Shown: positions 36,116 to 45,740, numbered from the stretch's first letter. The stretch: DNA of 64,000 nt from Rhizobium phaseoli (GCF_003985125.1 NZ_ML133568.1:186001-250000); one strand, 5' to 3'. The notes: generated by a model not told the origin, from the letters alone. Made by a program: numbers and translations.

Positions 36116-37647
36116 CCATTACGCTCCACCCGGGCTCCGTCTCGCTCAAGGATCTGGAAATCATCTATTGGACGGGTGTGCCGGCAAGGCTCGACCCCGC
36201 CTTCGATGCCGGCATAAACAAGGCCGCCGCCCGCATCGCCGAGATCGCCGCTGGCAACGCGCCGGTCTATGGCATCAATACCGGTTTCGGCAAACTCGCC
36301 TCGATCAAGATCGACAGCGCCGATGTCGCCACGCTGCAGCGCAATCTCATCCTGTCGCATTGCTGCGGCATCGGTGCGCCGCTGCCGGAAAATATCGTCC
36401 GGCTGATCATGGCGCTGAAGCTGGTCTCGCTCGGCCGCGGCGCCTCCGGCGTGCGGCTGGAGCTGGTGCGGCTGATCGAAGGCATGCTCGACAAGGGCGT
36501 CATCCCGCTGATCCCGGAAAAGGGCTCGGTCGGCGCCTCCGGCGATCTCGCGCCGCTTGCCCATATGGCCGCGGTGATGATGGGCGAGGCCGAAGCCTTC
36601 TTCGCCGGCGAGCGCCTTTCCGGAGCAGCGGCCCTGGAAAAGGCCGGGCTGAAGCCAGTCGTTCTCGCCGCCAAGGAGGGCCTGGCGCTGATCAACGGCA
36701 CGCAGACCTCGACGGCGCTGGCGCTCGCCGGCCTCTTCCGCGCCCATCGCGCCGCGCAATCGGCGCTCATCACCGGCGCCATGTCGACCGATGCGGCGAT
36801 GGGCTCCTCCGCGCCCTTCCATGCCGATATCCACACATTGCGCGGCCACAAGGGCCAGATCGATACCGCGGCGGCGCTTCGCGCCCTGCTCGAAAACTCC
36901 GTCATTCGCCAGAGCCATATCGAGGGCGACGAGCGCGTGCAGGATCCCTATTGCATCCGCTGCCAGCCGCAAGTCGACGGCGCCTGTCTCGATCTGCTGC
37001 GCTCGGTCGCCCGCACTCTCGAAATCGAGGCCAATGCCGTCACCGACAATCCGCTGGTGCTCTCAGACAATTCCGTTGTCTCGGGCGGTAATTTCCACGC
37101 CGAACCCGTCGCCTTCGCCGCCGATCAGATCGCGCTCGCCGTCTGCGAGATCGGCGCGATCTCGCAGCGCCGCATCGCGCTGCTGGTCGATCCGGTGCTT
37201 TCCTACGGTCTGCCGGCCTTCCTCGCCAAGAAGCCGGGCCTCAACTCCGGCCTGATGATTGCCGAGGTCACCTCGGCGGCGCTGATGTCCGAGAACAAGC
37301 AGATGTCGCACCCCGCCTCGGTCGATTCGACGCCGACATCGGCAAACCAGGAAGACCATGTCTCGATGGCCTGCCACGGCGCCCGGCGCCTGCTTGGCAT
37401 GACCGAAAACCTGTTCGGCATCATCGGCATCGAGGCGCTGACCGCCGCCCAGGGCGTCGAATTGCGCGCGCCGCTTTCGACGAGCCCGGAGCTTTCGAAG
37501 GCGATCGCCGCGATCCGCAGCCAGGTGCCGAGCCTTGATAGCGACCGCTACATGGCGGGCGATCTCGCCGCCACCGCCGAACTGGTGGCGACGGGGGCGC
37601 TGAATGCTTCGGTTTCGTCAGGTATCTTGCCGGTTTTGGAGGGTTGA
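36112..37647 (+). CDS. hutH: Histidine ammonia-lyase
   Basis: A 511-residue enzyme overlapping hutI by four bases. The MIO triad ASG is intact at 142-144 within [12 protein letters not shown]. Active-site residues seen are Y53 (YGINTGFG), H83 (LSHCCG), N195 (INGTQ), and Q277, Y280 and R283 in QDPYCIR, all at the positions known from Pseudomonas HutH. It removes ammonia from histidine to give urocanate, the first pathway step. It is followed by an inverted-repeat element and hutG. Confidence 0.96.
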   Translation: MTITLHPGSVSLKDLEIIYWTGVPARLDPAFDAGINKAAARIAEIAAGNAPVYGINTGFGKLASIKIDSADVATLQRNLILSHCCGIGAPLPENIVRLIMALKLVSLGRGASGVRLELVRLIEGMLDKGVIPLIPEKGSVGASGDLAPLAHMAAVMMGEAEAFFAGERLSGAAALEKAGLKPVVLAAKEGLALINGTQTSTALALAGLFRAHRAAQSALITGAMSTDAAMGSSAPFHADIHTLRGHKGQIDTAAALRALLENSVIRQSHIEGDERVQDPYCIRCQPQVDGACLDLLRSVARTLEIEANAVTDNPLVLSDNSVVSGGNFHAEPVAFAADQIALAVCEIGAISQRRIALLVDPVLSYGLPAFLAKKPGLNSGLMIAEVTSAALMSENKQMSHPASVDSTPTSANQEDHVSMACHGARRLLGMTENLFGIIGIEALTAAQGVELRAPLSTSPELSKAIAAIRSQVPSLDSDRYMAGDLAATAELVATGALNASVSSGILPVLEG

Positions 37648-37661
37648 AATGATCGGGAAAG

Positions 37662-37827
37662 AAAAAGTCCCCTCCCCAACCCCTCCCCACAAGGGGGAGG
37701 GGCTTAACCTGAGGCCCTCGCCGTATTCACTCTTGAGCGCAGCATATGCAGCCAGCTTGTTGTTTTGCGAGCCGGTGCCACAGCTTAGCCCCTCCCCCTT
37801 GTGGGGAGGGGTTGGGGAGGGGTTTTT
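37662..37827. repeat. Palindromic intergenic repeat element between hutH and hutG
   Basis: The 183-bp gap is almost filled by two near-identical arms in inverted orientation: about 44 bases at 37662-37705 (built on CCCCTCCCCAACCCCTCCCC) and 42 bases at 37786-37827. Roughly 80 bp lie between them. The right arm ends GGGGAGGGGTTTTTGCC immediately before the hutG ATG, so it supplies the hutG ribosome binding site. The structure resembles rhizobial intergenic palindromic repeats, though the exact family is not determined. Confidence 0.75.
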
Positions 37828-37830
37828 GCC

Positions 37831-38634
37831 ATGACCACACCATACGAAATCCATCGGGGCACCTCCCCTGTCATCCTCGCCTTCCCCCACACCGGCACCG
37901 ACGTCCCGCCGGCGATTTACGATCGCCTCAACGACAACGGCCGGATCCTCGCCGACACCGACTGGCACATCCACGAGCTCTATGAGGGGCTGCTCGATGA
38001 CGCCACGACGGTGCGCGCCACCTTCCACCGGTACGTGATCGACGCCAATCGCGATCCGGCCGGCGTCAGCCTCTATCCCGGCCAGAACACCACCGGTCTC
38101 GTTCCGGAAACGGACTTCGACGGCAAGCCGATTTGGAAGGACGGGCAGGCGCCCGACGCGGCTGATATCGCGGCGCGGCTCAGGGATTTTCATGCGCCCT
38201 ATCATGCGGCTCTTGCAGCCGAGATCGAGCGCGTCAGGGCCATCCATGGCGTGGCGGTCCTTTATGATTGCCACTCGATCCGCTCGCACATTCCCTTCCT
38301 CTTCGAAGGCAAGCTGCCGGATTTCAATATCGGCACCGATATGGGCAGGACCTGCGACGGCGCCATCGAGCAGGCGACGCTCACCGTCGTCGAAGCCGCG
38401 GCTGGCTATGACAGCGTGCTCAACGGCCGCTTCAAGGGCGGCTGGACGACCCGCCATTATGGCCGGCCCGAGACCGGCGTGCATGCGATCCAGATGGAGC
38501 TCGCGCAATCGACCCATCTGCAAAGCGAGGTGCCGCCCTTTGCCTATGACGCCGCCAAGGCCGACAGGCTTCGCATCCATCTCAAAGACATTCTGGTGCG
38601 CATCGAGCAGATCGCACCAGGCCTGAAACGATAA
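37831..38634 (+). CDS. hutG: N-formylglutamate deformylase
   Basis: The ATG at 37831 directly follows the repeat's GGGGAGGGG; a GTG at 37801 would lie inside the repeat and is rejected. The 267-residue enzyme has the family-defining LAFPHTGTDVPP, DTDWHIHELYE, FHRYVIDANRDP and VLYDCHSIRSHIP. It hydrolyses N-formyl-glutamate to glutamate and formate, completing the HutF branch. It lies between hutH and hutU in the operon. Confidence 0.94.
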   Translation: MTTPYEIHRGTSPVILAFPHTGTDVPPAIYDRLNDNGRILADTDWHIHELYEGLLDDATTVRATFHRYVIDANRDPAGVSLYPGQNTTGLVPETDFDGKPIWKDGQAPDAADIAARLRDFHAPYHAALAAEIERVRAIHGVAVLYDCHSIRSHIPFLFEGKLPDFNIGTDMGRTCDGAIEQATLTVVEAAAGYDSVLNGRFKGGWTTRHYGRPETGVHAIQMELAQSTHLQSEVPPFAYDAAKADRLRIHLKDILVRIEQIAPGLKR

Positions 38635-38658
38635 CGATCACTCGACAGGGGAACCGCC

Positions 38659-40332
38659 ATGAGCAATCCACGCCATAACATCCGCGAAATCCGCGCACCC
38701 CGCGGCAACGAGCTCAATGCCAAGAGCTGGATGACCGAAGCGCCGCTGCGCATGCTGATGAACAATCTCGATCCCGATGTCGCGGAAAATCCGAACGAGC
38801 TCGTTGTCTATGGCGGCATCGGCCGCGCCGCCCGCACCTGGGAGGATTTCGACCGCATCGTCGCGACGCTGAAGACGCTGACGGAAGAAGAAACCCTGCT
38901 GGTGCAGTCCGGCAAGCCGGTCGGCGTCTTCCGCACCCACAAGGATGCGCCGCGCGTGCTGATCGCCAATTCGAACCTCGTGCCGCACTGGGCGACCTGG
39001 GATCATTTCAACGAGCTGGATAAGAAGGGCCTTGCCATGTACGGCCAGATGACGGCCGGCTCGTGGATCTATATCGGCACGCAGGGCATCGTGCAGGGCA
39101 CTTACGAGACCTTCGTCGAGGCCGGCCGCCAGCATTACGGCGGCAATCTCAAGGGCAAATGGATCCTGACCGGCGGCCTCGGCGGCATGGGCGGCGCCCA
39201 GCCGCTCGCCGCCGTCATGGCCGGCGCCTGCTGCCTCGCCGTCGAATGCAATCCTGATTCGATCGATTTCCGCCTGCGCACCCGCTATCTCGACGCCAAG
39301 GCCGAAACGCTCGACGAAGCGCTCGAGATGATCGACCGCTGGACCAAATCAGGCGAAGCCAAGTCCGTCGGCCTGCTCGGCAATGCCGCCGAAATCCTGC
39401 CGGAAATGGTCCGCCGCGGCATCCGCCCCGACATGGTCACCGACCAGACCTCGGCCCACGACCCGATCAACGGCTACCTGCCGAAGGGCTGGACGATGGC
39501 CGAATGGAAGGCCAAGCGCGAAAGCGATCCGAAGGCGGTGGAAAAAGCGGCGCGCGCCTCGATGCGCGAGCATGTCGAAGCGATGATCGCCTTCTGGAAC
39601 GCCGGCATTCCGACCCTCGACTACGGCAACAATATCCGCCAGGTCGCCAAGGAAGAAGGCTTGGAAAACGCCTTCGCCTTCCCGGGCTTCGTGCCGGCCT
39701 ATATAAGACCGCTGTTCTGCCGCGGCATCGGCCCCTTCCGCTGGGCCGCCCTGTCAGGCGACCCGGAGGATATCTACAAGACCGATGCCAAGGTGAGGGA
39801 ACTGACCCCCGGCAATACCCACCTGCACAACTGGCTCGACATGGCGAGAGAACGCATTTCCTTCCAGGGCCTGCCGGCGCGCATCTGCTGGGTCGGTCTC
39901 GGCGACCGTCACCGCCTGGCTCTGGCCTTCAATGAAATGGTCAGGAACGGCGAGCTTTCGGCTCCGATCGTCATCGGCCGCGACCACCTCGACTCGGGCT
40001 CCGTCGCCTCGCCGAACCGCGAGACCGAAGCGATGAAGGACGGCTCCGACGCCGTCTCCGACTGGCCGCTGCTGAACGCCCTGCTCAACACCGCCTCGGG
40101 CGCCACCTGGGTGTCGTTGCATCATGGCGGCGGCGTCGGCATGGGCTTCTCCCAGCATTCGGGCGTCGTCATCTGCGCCGATGGTACCGACGATGCGGCC
40201 AAGCGCCTCGAGCGGGTGCTGTGGAACGATCCGGCGACCGGCGTCATGCGCCACGCCGATGCCGGCTACGACATCGCCCTCGACTGCGCCCGGGACAAGG
40301 GCCTGCGCCTGCCCGGCATTCTCGGGAACTGA
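38659..40332 (+). CDS. hutU: Urocanate hydratase
   Basis: A 557-residue enzyme of normal length. It has NAD-binding glycine-rich segments ([14 protein letters not shown]), [16 protein letters not shown], and the conserved Cys of [19 protein letters not shown]. It adds water to urocanate to form imidazolone-propionate, using bound NAD as electrophile. It begins 24 bp after hutG and ends just before hutD. Confidence 0.96.
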   Translation: MSNPRHNIREIRAPRGNELNAKSWMTEAPLRMLMNNLDPDVAENPNELVVYGGIGRAARTWEDFDRIVATLKTLTEEETLLVQSGKPVGVFRTHKDAPRVLIANSNLVPHWATWDHFNELDKKGLAMYGQMTAGSWIYIGTQGIVQGTYETFVEAGRQHYGGNLKGKWILTGGLGGMGGAQPLAAVMAGACCLAVECNPDSIDFRLRTRYLDAKAETLDEALEMIDRWTKSGEAKSVGLLGNAAEILPEMVRRGIRPDMVTDQTSAHDPINGYLPKGWTMAEWKAKRESDPKAVEKAARASMREHVEAMIAFWNAGIPTLDYGNNIRQVAKEEGLENAFAFPGFVPAYIRPLFCRGIGPFRWAALSGDPEDIYKTDAKVRELTPGNTHLHNWLDMARERISFQGLPARICWVGLGDRHRLALAFNEMVRNGELSAPIVIGRDHLDSGSVASPNRETEAMKDGSDAVSDWPLLNALLNTASGATWVSLHHGGGVGMGFSQHSGVVICADGTDDAAKRLERVLWNDPATGVMRHADAGYDIALDCARDKGLRLPGILGN

Positions 40333-40337
40333 GCCCC

Positions 40338-40913
40338 ATGCGGATCCTGCGGGCCGGCGATCACAAGCGCATGCCGTGGAAAAACGGCGGCGGCGAAACG
40401 GTGGAGATCGCCGTTTCGCCCGAAGACGCCGGCCTTGCCGGCTTCGACTGGCGCGTCAGCATGGCAACCGTCGCAGCCGACGGGCCGTTCTCGATCTTTC
40501 CCGGCATCGACCGCACGCTTGTGATTCTCGACGGCAACGGCATGGTGCTCGAGATCGAAGGCAGGGCGCCGGTGCTGCTGACGACGGCGAGCGATCCGCT
40601 GGCCTTCCCGGCGGATATTCCGGTGACGGCAAAACTGCAGGACGGCGCAATCACCGATCTCAATGTCATGACCCGCCGCGAAGGGCTCGTCCATAAGCTC
40701 AGCCGGATCGAACTCGACGGCAGCAGCAGCATGGTGCTTCCAGCACCGACATGCCTGTTGCTCTGCCACAGCGGCGCATTGTCATTCCGGCGGGGCGACG
40801 AGACCGGCGCACTGGCAGCCAGCGATGCGTTGCTGATCGAAAATGCGGCCGCAGCCGAACTTAAAATCGACGGCAATGCGAAATGTTATCTCGCCTCGAT
40901 CGCCGCAGGCTGA
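40338..40913 (+). CDS. hutD: HutD-family cupin protein
   Basis: A 191-residue protein with the HutD signature MPWKNGGGETVEIAV near the N-terminus, WRVSMATV, and FPGIDRTLVILDGNGM in a cupin fold. HutD proteins are thought to bind formyl-glutamate or a related ligand and limit the pathway rate; this is known only from Pseudomonas work. It begins five bases after the hutU stop and is the last hut gene. No clear terminator follows in the next 175 bp. Confidence 0.9.
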   Translation: MRILRAGDHKRMPWKNGGGETVEIAVSPEDAGLAGFDWRVSMATVAADGPFSIFPGIDRTLVILDGNGMVLEIEGRAPVLLTTASDPLAFPADIPVTAKLQDGAITDLNVMTRREGLVHKLSRIELDGSSSMVLPAPTCLLLCHSGALSFRRGDETGALAASDALLIENAAAAELKIDGNAKCYLASIAAG

Positions 40914-41088
40914 TATTCCTGTAACATATTGGAAAACCAGAGCAATATCCGGGTTTTGTGGCCACCGACACCGTTCGATCTCCTCTCGGGCCATGGACGT
41001 CATTCCCGCTTTCGGTCTAAACTTTGCCTTTGTGATGCAAAAGAAGACCTAGACTGCCCGCAGCTTCAGGGGCAGCAAGGGAGAAGGC

Positions 41089-41718
41089 GTGACGGATCCA
41101 TACGAAATTCTCGGCGTTGACCGCGATGCGGACGAGGCAAAGCTGAAGGCCGCCTACCGGCGCCTCGCCAAGGTCGCCCATCCCGATTCGGGCGGCGATA
41201 CGGACGCCTTCGCCAATTTGCAGAAGGCCTATGCGCTGCTTCTCGATCCCGTCCGCCGCAAGGTTTACGACGATACCGGCTACGACGTTGAATTCGCCGA
41301 TGCGGCCGAGCTGCAGGCGCTTGTCATGATCGAGAAGCTCGTCACCGATGCGGTGCTCGACGAGCGGGCGCCGGGAAGTTTTGATCCCGTCGCGGTCATG
41401 CAGGACAGCCTCTCGGAGGAATTACGCAAGGCGCGTTTCAGCAAGAGCGAACTGGAGCGTCACGCCTCGCGAATCGGCCTGCATCTGGAACGACTCGAAA
41501 AACAGTCCGGCCGCGATGTGCTCGCGCACATGTTCCGCGCCCGCATCGAAGCGATCGGCAAGGCGGTCGCGGAAACCGAGGCGAAAATCAAGGCAGCCGA
41601 ACGCGCCGCCGACATGCTCGCCGGCTATGTCTACGACGTCGATCCGTCACCGCTGACGGAGGCTTCCGTCGCCAGTCTCGAATGGATCGAAACGTCGAGA
41701 AACCGCTCCACCGGCTGA
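41089..41718 (+). CDS. J-domain (DnaJ-like) protein
   Basis: A GTG start after GGGAGAAGG gives 209 residues. Residues 1-62 are a J domain (DPYEILGVDRDADEAKLKAAYRRLAKVAHPDSGG) with the HPD at 31-33, which stimulates DnaK. There is no Gly/Phe or zinc region. The C-terminal 140 residues are charged and probably helical (SKSELERHASRIGLHLERLEKQSG, AVAETEAKIKAAERAADML). It stands alone between hutD and a leftward regulator. The client is unknown. Confidence 0.85.
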   Translation: MTDPYEILGVDRDADEAKLKAAYRRLAKVAHPDSGGDTDAFANLQKAYALLLDPVRRKVYDDTGYDVEFADAAELQALVMIEKLVTDAVLDERAPGSFDPVAVMQDSLSEELRKARFSKSELERHASRIGLHLERLEKQSGRDVLAHMFRARIEAIGKAVAETEAKIKAAERAADMLAGYVYDVDPSPLTEASVASLEWIETSRNRSTG

Positions 41719-41748
41719 AGGAGCAATCTGGCCGAGGGTGACCGGAAA

Positions 41749-42519
41749 TCAGCGCAGCCCAAGGTATGCCAATGGCGGCTTGCCGAACGCACGTTTAAAC
41801 ATGATCGTAAACGCGGCCGGGTTCTCGTATCCCAATTCCATCGCCACCGAGGTCACAGATTGACCGGCGGAGAGTTGTGGCAAAGCTGAAAGAAGACAGG
41901 CCTGCTGCCGCCACCCGACAAAACTCAACCCGGTCTGCTGTCGGAAAATGCGTGTGAAGGCACGCCGGCTCATCCCAAGCTCCCTGCTCCAGTCATCGGT
42001 CGTCTGATGAATGTTTGGCTGCCCCACGAACTCCCGGCACTTTTTGGCCAAGCGTTCGTCCGATGGAAACGGCAGTGACAAAGGCAGACTCGGCAGCCGT
42101 TCCATCTCGTATAGCGTTAAATCCATCAGTGCCTGACTGCGACCGTCGGCTTCTCTATCGAGAGAAAGCCCAACCACTTCGCCTATCAGACTCCTCATGA
42201 AAGAAGTAATCTCAAGAACCTGGCAGTGTACTGGCATAGCTTCTGCGCGGTCGGTTTCGACATACAGGCTTTGCATTCGGACCAGACCCACCGCGCGAAC
42301 GCTATGCCGCACGCCCGCTGGGATCCACATACCGCGATGCGGCGGCATCACCCATTTTCCTTCCGGTGTGGTCAGGACAATGAGGCCTGAGGTCGCGTTC
42401 ATAAGCTGGCCGCGTCGATGTTCATGGGGCTCTATCAAAAATCCGTCGGCGTAATCGTGGCTTAGCCCGATTACCGGCCGGGGAAGGTGATCAACCTTAT
42501 CGATGCGAGGACTGCGCAT
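41749..42519 (-). CDS. AraC-family regulator with cupin sensor domain
   Basis: The start is uncertain. The ATG at 42519 (MRSPRIDKVDH) gives 256 residues; the frame can be read to 42606 but without a good ribosome site. The N-terminus is a cupin (EPHEHRRGQLMNATSGLIVLTTPEGKWVMPPHRGMWIPAGVRH). The C-terminus has two helix-turn-helix units: DDWSRELGMSRRAFTRIFRQQTGLSF and SVTSVAMELGYENPAAFTIMFKRAFGKPP. It is divergent from the MFS/Ogt pair and probably controls it; the inducer is unknown. Confidence 0.85.
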   Translation of the reverse strand: MRSPRIDKVDHLPRPVIGLSHDYADGFLIEPHEHRRGQLMNATSGLIVLTTPEGKWVMPPHRGMWIPAGVRHSVRAVGLVRMQSLYVETDRAEAMPVHCQVLEITSFMRSLIGEVVGLSLDREADGRSQALMDLTLYEMERLPSLPLSLPFPSDERLAKKCREFVGQPNIHQTTDDWSRELGMSRRAFTRIFRQQTGLSFVGWRQQACLLSALPQLSAGQSVTSVAMELGYENPAAFTIMFKRAFGKPPLAYLGLR

Positions 42520-42635
42520 ACCGTGGCCCACTTTCGTAACATTGAGGCCCAACATCGGTGGATGGGTATCGAACAGAGCTTTAAACTGGACTGCACGATG
42601 GGGCAACCGCTCCGCTCTTCCCTCGAGGTTGTTGA

Positions 42636-43838
42636 ATGTCGATTGCTACGTCACCGCCCATTAAAACCGAAACGGCAGTCTTCTCGGCTCTGGGTGCAGC
42701 CAGCTTATGTCATTTTCTAAATGACATGATGCAGGCTCTGCTTCCTGCCGTTTACCCGATCTTGCAAAGCAACTTTACGCTTTCGTTCGCGCAAATCGGA
42801 ATACTGACTCTCGTCTACAACCTGACGGCGTCAATTCTGCAGCCGTTCATTGGGGCATATACAGATCGGCGGCCTGTGCCGTATTCACTCCCAGTCGGCA
42901 TGGCATCTTCCATGTTAGGCCTCATCACCCTTGCCTATGCCCCAAGCTACGAGCTGCTGCTTGCGGGCGGGGTGTTGCTGGGGCTTGGCTCATCGATCTT
43001 TCATCCGGAAACCTCCCGGATAGCGCGTCTGGCTTCAGGTGGTTCGCACGGCCTGGCACAATCCCTGTTCCAGGTCGGCGGCAATTTCGGGTCAGCTGTG
43101 GGCCCGCTCGCTGCGGCATTCATTATCCTTCCGCGGGGGCAAGACGGCCTTGCGTGGTTCGCTCTGGCCGCGTTGGCAGGCATGATTATCCTGACGGCTC
43201 TGGGGCGCTGGTACAAACAGAATGGCCACGCGGAACGCCCGAAAGCTGGCACTGTGGTTCGATACTCGACCCTTTCCCGAAAAAAGGTGTTGGCCGTCAT
43301 GGCGGTGCTAATCGCTTTGCTGTTTTCGAAATACATCTACCTCGCCGCCTTCACGAGCTATTACATATTCTACCTGATGGAAAAGTTCGGCTTGAGCACT
43401 CGGGATGCACAGCTTTACCAGTTTGTGTTCTTCGGGGCGGTTGCGGCCGGCACGATCGCTGGCGGGCCGATTGGCGACAGGCTTGGCCGGAAACTGGTGA
43501 TTTGGGTTTCCATTCTAGGGGTTCTTCCCTTCACCCTGGTTCTTCCGCATGTGGGTCTTGTCCCGACAGTTGCTTTGAGCGCTATCATAGGTTTCGTCCT
43601 CGCTTCCGCGTTTCCGGCGATCGTTGTCTATGGGCAGGATCTGATGCCAGGCCGGGTTGGAATGGTTTCCGGGCTGTTCTTCGGATTCATTTTCGGGATT
43701 GGTGGTCTCGGCGCGGCGATGCTTGGCGCATTGGCCGACTGGAAGGGCATGGTTTTCGTATTCGATATCTGCGCCTTCCTTCCGGCGATCGGCATCCTCA
43801 CCATTTTCCTCCCGAATGTGCGGGAAATCAAAGCATGA
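42636..43838 (+). CDS. fsr: MFS exporter, fosmidomycin-resistance (Fsr) type
   Basis: A 400-residue inner-membrane protein with twelve likely helices. Fsr-like features are the opening SLCHFLNDMMQALLPAVYPIL, GILTLVYNLTASILQPFIGAYTDRRP, GLGSSIFHPETSRIAR and FGAVAAGTIAGGPIGDRLGRK. Fsr exports fosmidomycin in E. coli; here the natural substrate may differ. GAGG precedes the start. It is followed 25 bp later by the alkyltransferase gene and is divergent from an AraC-type regulator. Base composition looks less GC-rich than the hut genes. Confidence 0.85.
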   Translation: MSIATSPPIKTETAVFSALGAASLCHFLNDMMQALLPAVYPILQSNFTLSFAQIGILTLVYNLTASILQPFIGAYTDRRPVPYSLPVGMASSMLGLITLAYAPSYELLLAGGVLLGLGSSIFHPETSRIARLASGGSHGLAQSLFQVGGNFGSAVGPLAAAFIILPRGQDGLAWFALAALAGMIILTALGRWYKQNGHAERPKAGTVVRYSTLSRKKVLAVMAVLIALLFSKYIYLAAFTSYYIFYLMEKFGLSTRDAQLYQFVFFGAVAAGTIAGGPIGDRLGRKLVIWVSILGVLPFTLVLPHVGLVPTVALSAIIGFVLASAFPAIVVYGQDLMPGRVGMVSGLFFGFIFGIGGLGAAMLGALADWKGMVFVFDICAFLPAIGILTIFLPNVREIKA

Positions 43839-43863
43839 TGCCGGCGAACGCGCAGGAGGCACT

Positions 43864-44394
43864 GTGAAAAAGGTAACACTTCTCACCGAGCATCTGAGCA
43901 CACCAATCGGAACCCTCTTCCTTTTCAGTGAGGAAGACGGGACACTTCGTCTGGCGGATTGGGAAGATCTGTCGGAGCGGATGAACAAGCTTTTGATCCG
44001 CCATTTCGGCATCGACGGCTTGATAAACCGAGCGAGCAACCAGCGAAGCCCGTCCCACGAAGCCCTAGAGGCCTATTTTGATGGTGACCTCAACGCCCTT
44101 GCAAACGAACGGGTGAAAACCAGCGGAACCCCATTTCAGGTCAAGGTGTGGGAGCAACTTTGTCTGATTCCGCCTGGTTCAACGATCAGCTACGCAGAGC
44201 TTGCCCGCCGCGTCGGGAATCCGGCCAGTACCCGGGCAGTGGGCGCCGCGAATGGAGCAAACTTCATAAACATCGTCGTCCCGTGTCATAGGGTGATCGG
44301 ATCCGATGCCTCATTGACGGGGTATGGGAGCGGCCTTTCGCGCAAACGATGGCTCCTCGATCATGAAAACGGAGCAAAGCCTCTCTTCGTTTGA
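43864..44394 (+). CDS. ogt: Methylated-DNA--protein-cysteine methyltransferase
   Basis: The GTG at 43864 has GGAGG five bases upstream. The 176-residue protein has the alkyl-acceptor motif INIVVPCHRVIG with C141, the helix-turn-helix Tyr/Arg region GSTISYAELARRVGNPASTRAVGAANGAN, and a complete N-terminal domain. It transfers alkyl groups from O6-alkylguanine to itself in a single-use reaction. Co-transcription with an exporter under AraC control resembles an adaptive response to an alkylating or toxic compound. A terminator follows. Confidence 0.92.
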   Translation: MKKVTLLTEHLSTPIGTLFLFSEEDGTLRLADWEDLSERMNKLLIRHFGIDGLINRASNQRSPSHEALEAYFDGDLNALANERVKTSGTPFQVKVWEQLCLIPPGSTISYAELARRVGNPASTRAVGAANGANFINIVVPCHRVIGSDASLTGYGSGLSRKRWLLDHENGAKPLFV

Positions 44395-44468
44395 ACAGAC
44401 CGGTTCAGCGAGACATGTGCCTAACAGCCTATTTGATCCCGGGGAGGCACTCCATTCTCCCCCAATTG

Positions 44469-44495
44469 GGGAGCGCCACCGGTGCTCCCTTTTTT
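44469..44495 (+). terminator. Intrinsic terminator of the MFS-ogt operon
   Basis: A 9-bp stem (GGGAGCGCC against GGTGCTCCC with one G-T pair, loop ACC) is followed directly by TTTTTT. It is the clearest rho-independent terminator in the window. It lies 75 bp after the ogt stop. Confidence 0.88.
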
Positions 44496-44572
44496 GCTTA
44501 AATGAAAATATCGCCTTATTGGCAAGACACAGGTGTCCCCTCACCAGTTCCTGTCCACGGGTCTGTCGGAAC

Positions 44573-45274
44573 TCAATAGGACAGCTTCGGATACCAGTCC
44601 GGCGCCCGGCCTTCGGGCGTGCAATCGAGCACGGTCCAGAGCGGCATCAGATCGGGCGCGCCACGCGGATCCTCGCCCGGATCGGCGGTCACCTCGCCCA
44701 TCTCGCCGCTCCAGAAATGCCGGATCGTGCCGTCGCGCCGGGTGAAGACGTTGAAGGCCGCGTCATCGCCGCCGCCCCTGCCGATGGCATGATAATCGCG
44801 GCTGTACTCGCCCGTCGGATCGGAATAGAGCGGCAGGTGGTGCCAGCCGCGTTCCTTCTTGAAGGCGAGCAGCCTGCCGATTGGCGAAAGCGCGACGACC
44901 GCAAGCGCCACGCGCTGCTGGATATCGGGCACTTCACCGTCCCAGGCCGACAGCAGCGAGGTGCACATCGGACACGGCCGCTCGCGCGCGGGGCCGAACA
45001 TATAGCTGTAGACGACCAGCGTTTCCTTGTCCGCGAAGAGCTCGCTGAAACCTATCGGCCCGCCGGCGCCTTCGAAGCGGTAGTCTTTCGTCACCGCGCC
45101 GCCCGGCGGCAGCGCCCGGCGCTGTACCGCCACGCGTTCGATGTGGCGGCGCAATTCGATCTCTTCGGCGAGCAGTGCATCGCGGGCGATCCGATATTCC
45201 TCGCTCTCGTTGGGGAACCGGACCCCGTTCTTTGCCGCAAGCACGGCGGCGGGTACGAGATTCTGATTATTCAT
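44573..45274 (-). CDS. DUF899 family thioredoxin-like protein
   Basis: The start at 45274 has AGGAG eight bases upstream; an ATG two codons earlier is too close to it. The 233-residue protein has the DUF899 pattern: LRRHIERVAVQRRALPPGG, YRFEGAGGPIGFSELFADKETLVVYSYMFGPARERPCPMCTSLLSAWDGEV and WHHLPLYSDPTGEYSRDY. The CPMCTS motif sits where thioredoxins carry CxxC. The reaction is unknown; a peroxidase- or reductase-like role is possible. Its upstream region holds three strong palindromes. Confidence 0.85.
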   Translation of the reverse strand: MNNQNLVPAAVLAAKNGVRFPNESEEYRIARDALLAEEIELRRHIERVAVQRRALPPGGAVTKDYRFEGAGGPIGFSELFADKETLVVYSYMFGPARERPCPMCTSLLSAWDGEVPDIQQRVALAVVALSPIGRLLAFKKERGWHHLPLYSDPTGEYSRDYHAIGRGGGDDAAFNVFTRRDGTIRHFWSGEMGEVTADPGEDPRGAPDLMPLWTVLDCTPEGRAPDWYPKLSY

Positions 45275-45390
45275 ATTCATATCTCCTACAATGGCCTGAG
45301 AACATGCTGACTGCAGCACATCGTTAAGATGACGATCGGCGGATGCGAAAATCGACAGCACGGCGCAAAAAGAACGGCAAGAAAAAATCC

Positions 45391-45513
45391 CACTTCGGAA
45401 TCCCGAAATTCCCCCGCTTCGGGATCCCGAAATACGCCGGCTTTTTTGCCCCGTCGCGGCAGGGAAATATACAATGATTTCAATCACGCAGCCAATTTCG
45501 GGATTCCGAAGTG
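45391..45513. promoter_or_regulatory. Three copies of the palindrome TTCGGRATYCCGAA
   Basis: TTCGGAATCCCGAA at 45394-45407, TTCGGGATCCCGAA (perfect) at 45418-45431 and TTCGGGATTCCGAA at 45497-45510. The first and third copies extend to a 19-bp perfect inverted repeat (45391-45409 against 45495-45513). The start-to-start spacings are 24 and 79 bp. They lie 120-240 bp upstream of the DUF899 start. Repetition of one 14-bp palindrome strongly suggests sites for a dimeric regulator, which is not encoded next door. Confidence 0.65.
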
Positions 45514-45580
45514 CTATATAGATTTTGGTGGGAGTTCCTCAAGATCGCCCAGCGAGGCCTCGAGAATGTCCGAAAGCAAA

Positions 45581-45612
45581 AAGGGCGCTCGACCCTTGCG
45601 GGGAGCGCCCTT
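45581..45612 (-). terminator. Hairpin terminator, minus strand
   Basis: AAGGGCGCTC pairs with GAGCGCCCTT over 12 bases. On the minus strand it is followed by TTTTTGC (the stem's last Ts plus three more), so it can stop transcripts from the small leftward gene at 45741-45923. Confidence 0.6.
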
Positions 45613-45740
45613 ATCCTGTCGAACAGCAAAGGGTTCGACGACGTCGATACCCCAGGCATCCGTTTTTCAGGCAGGGCTGGTATATGCGCCCTTTGCCTCG
45701 CCGTTTCAAGGGCCGATCTGCATGATAATTTCGCGATCCG

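Larger units (their letters stand above)
45275..45740. other. Gene-poor region upstream of the DUF899 gene
   Basis: These 466 bp have no convincing gene. Several short open frames lack ribosome sites and protein-like composition. The region contains the three operator-like palindromes (45394-45510), a weakly promoter-like TATATAG at 45515-45521, and a hairpin at 45581-45612. Confidence 0.55.

Noticed and set aside
37801..37830. GTG at 37801 as the hutG start
   Set aside because: It would place ten repeat-derived residues at the N-terminus; the ATG at 37831 has the better-spaced ribosome site and fits the family start.
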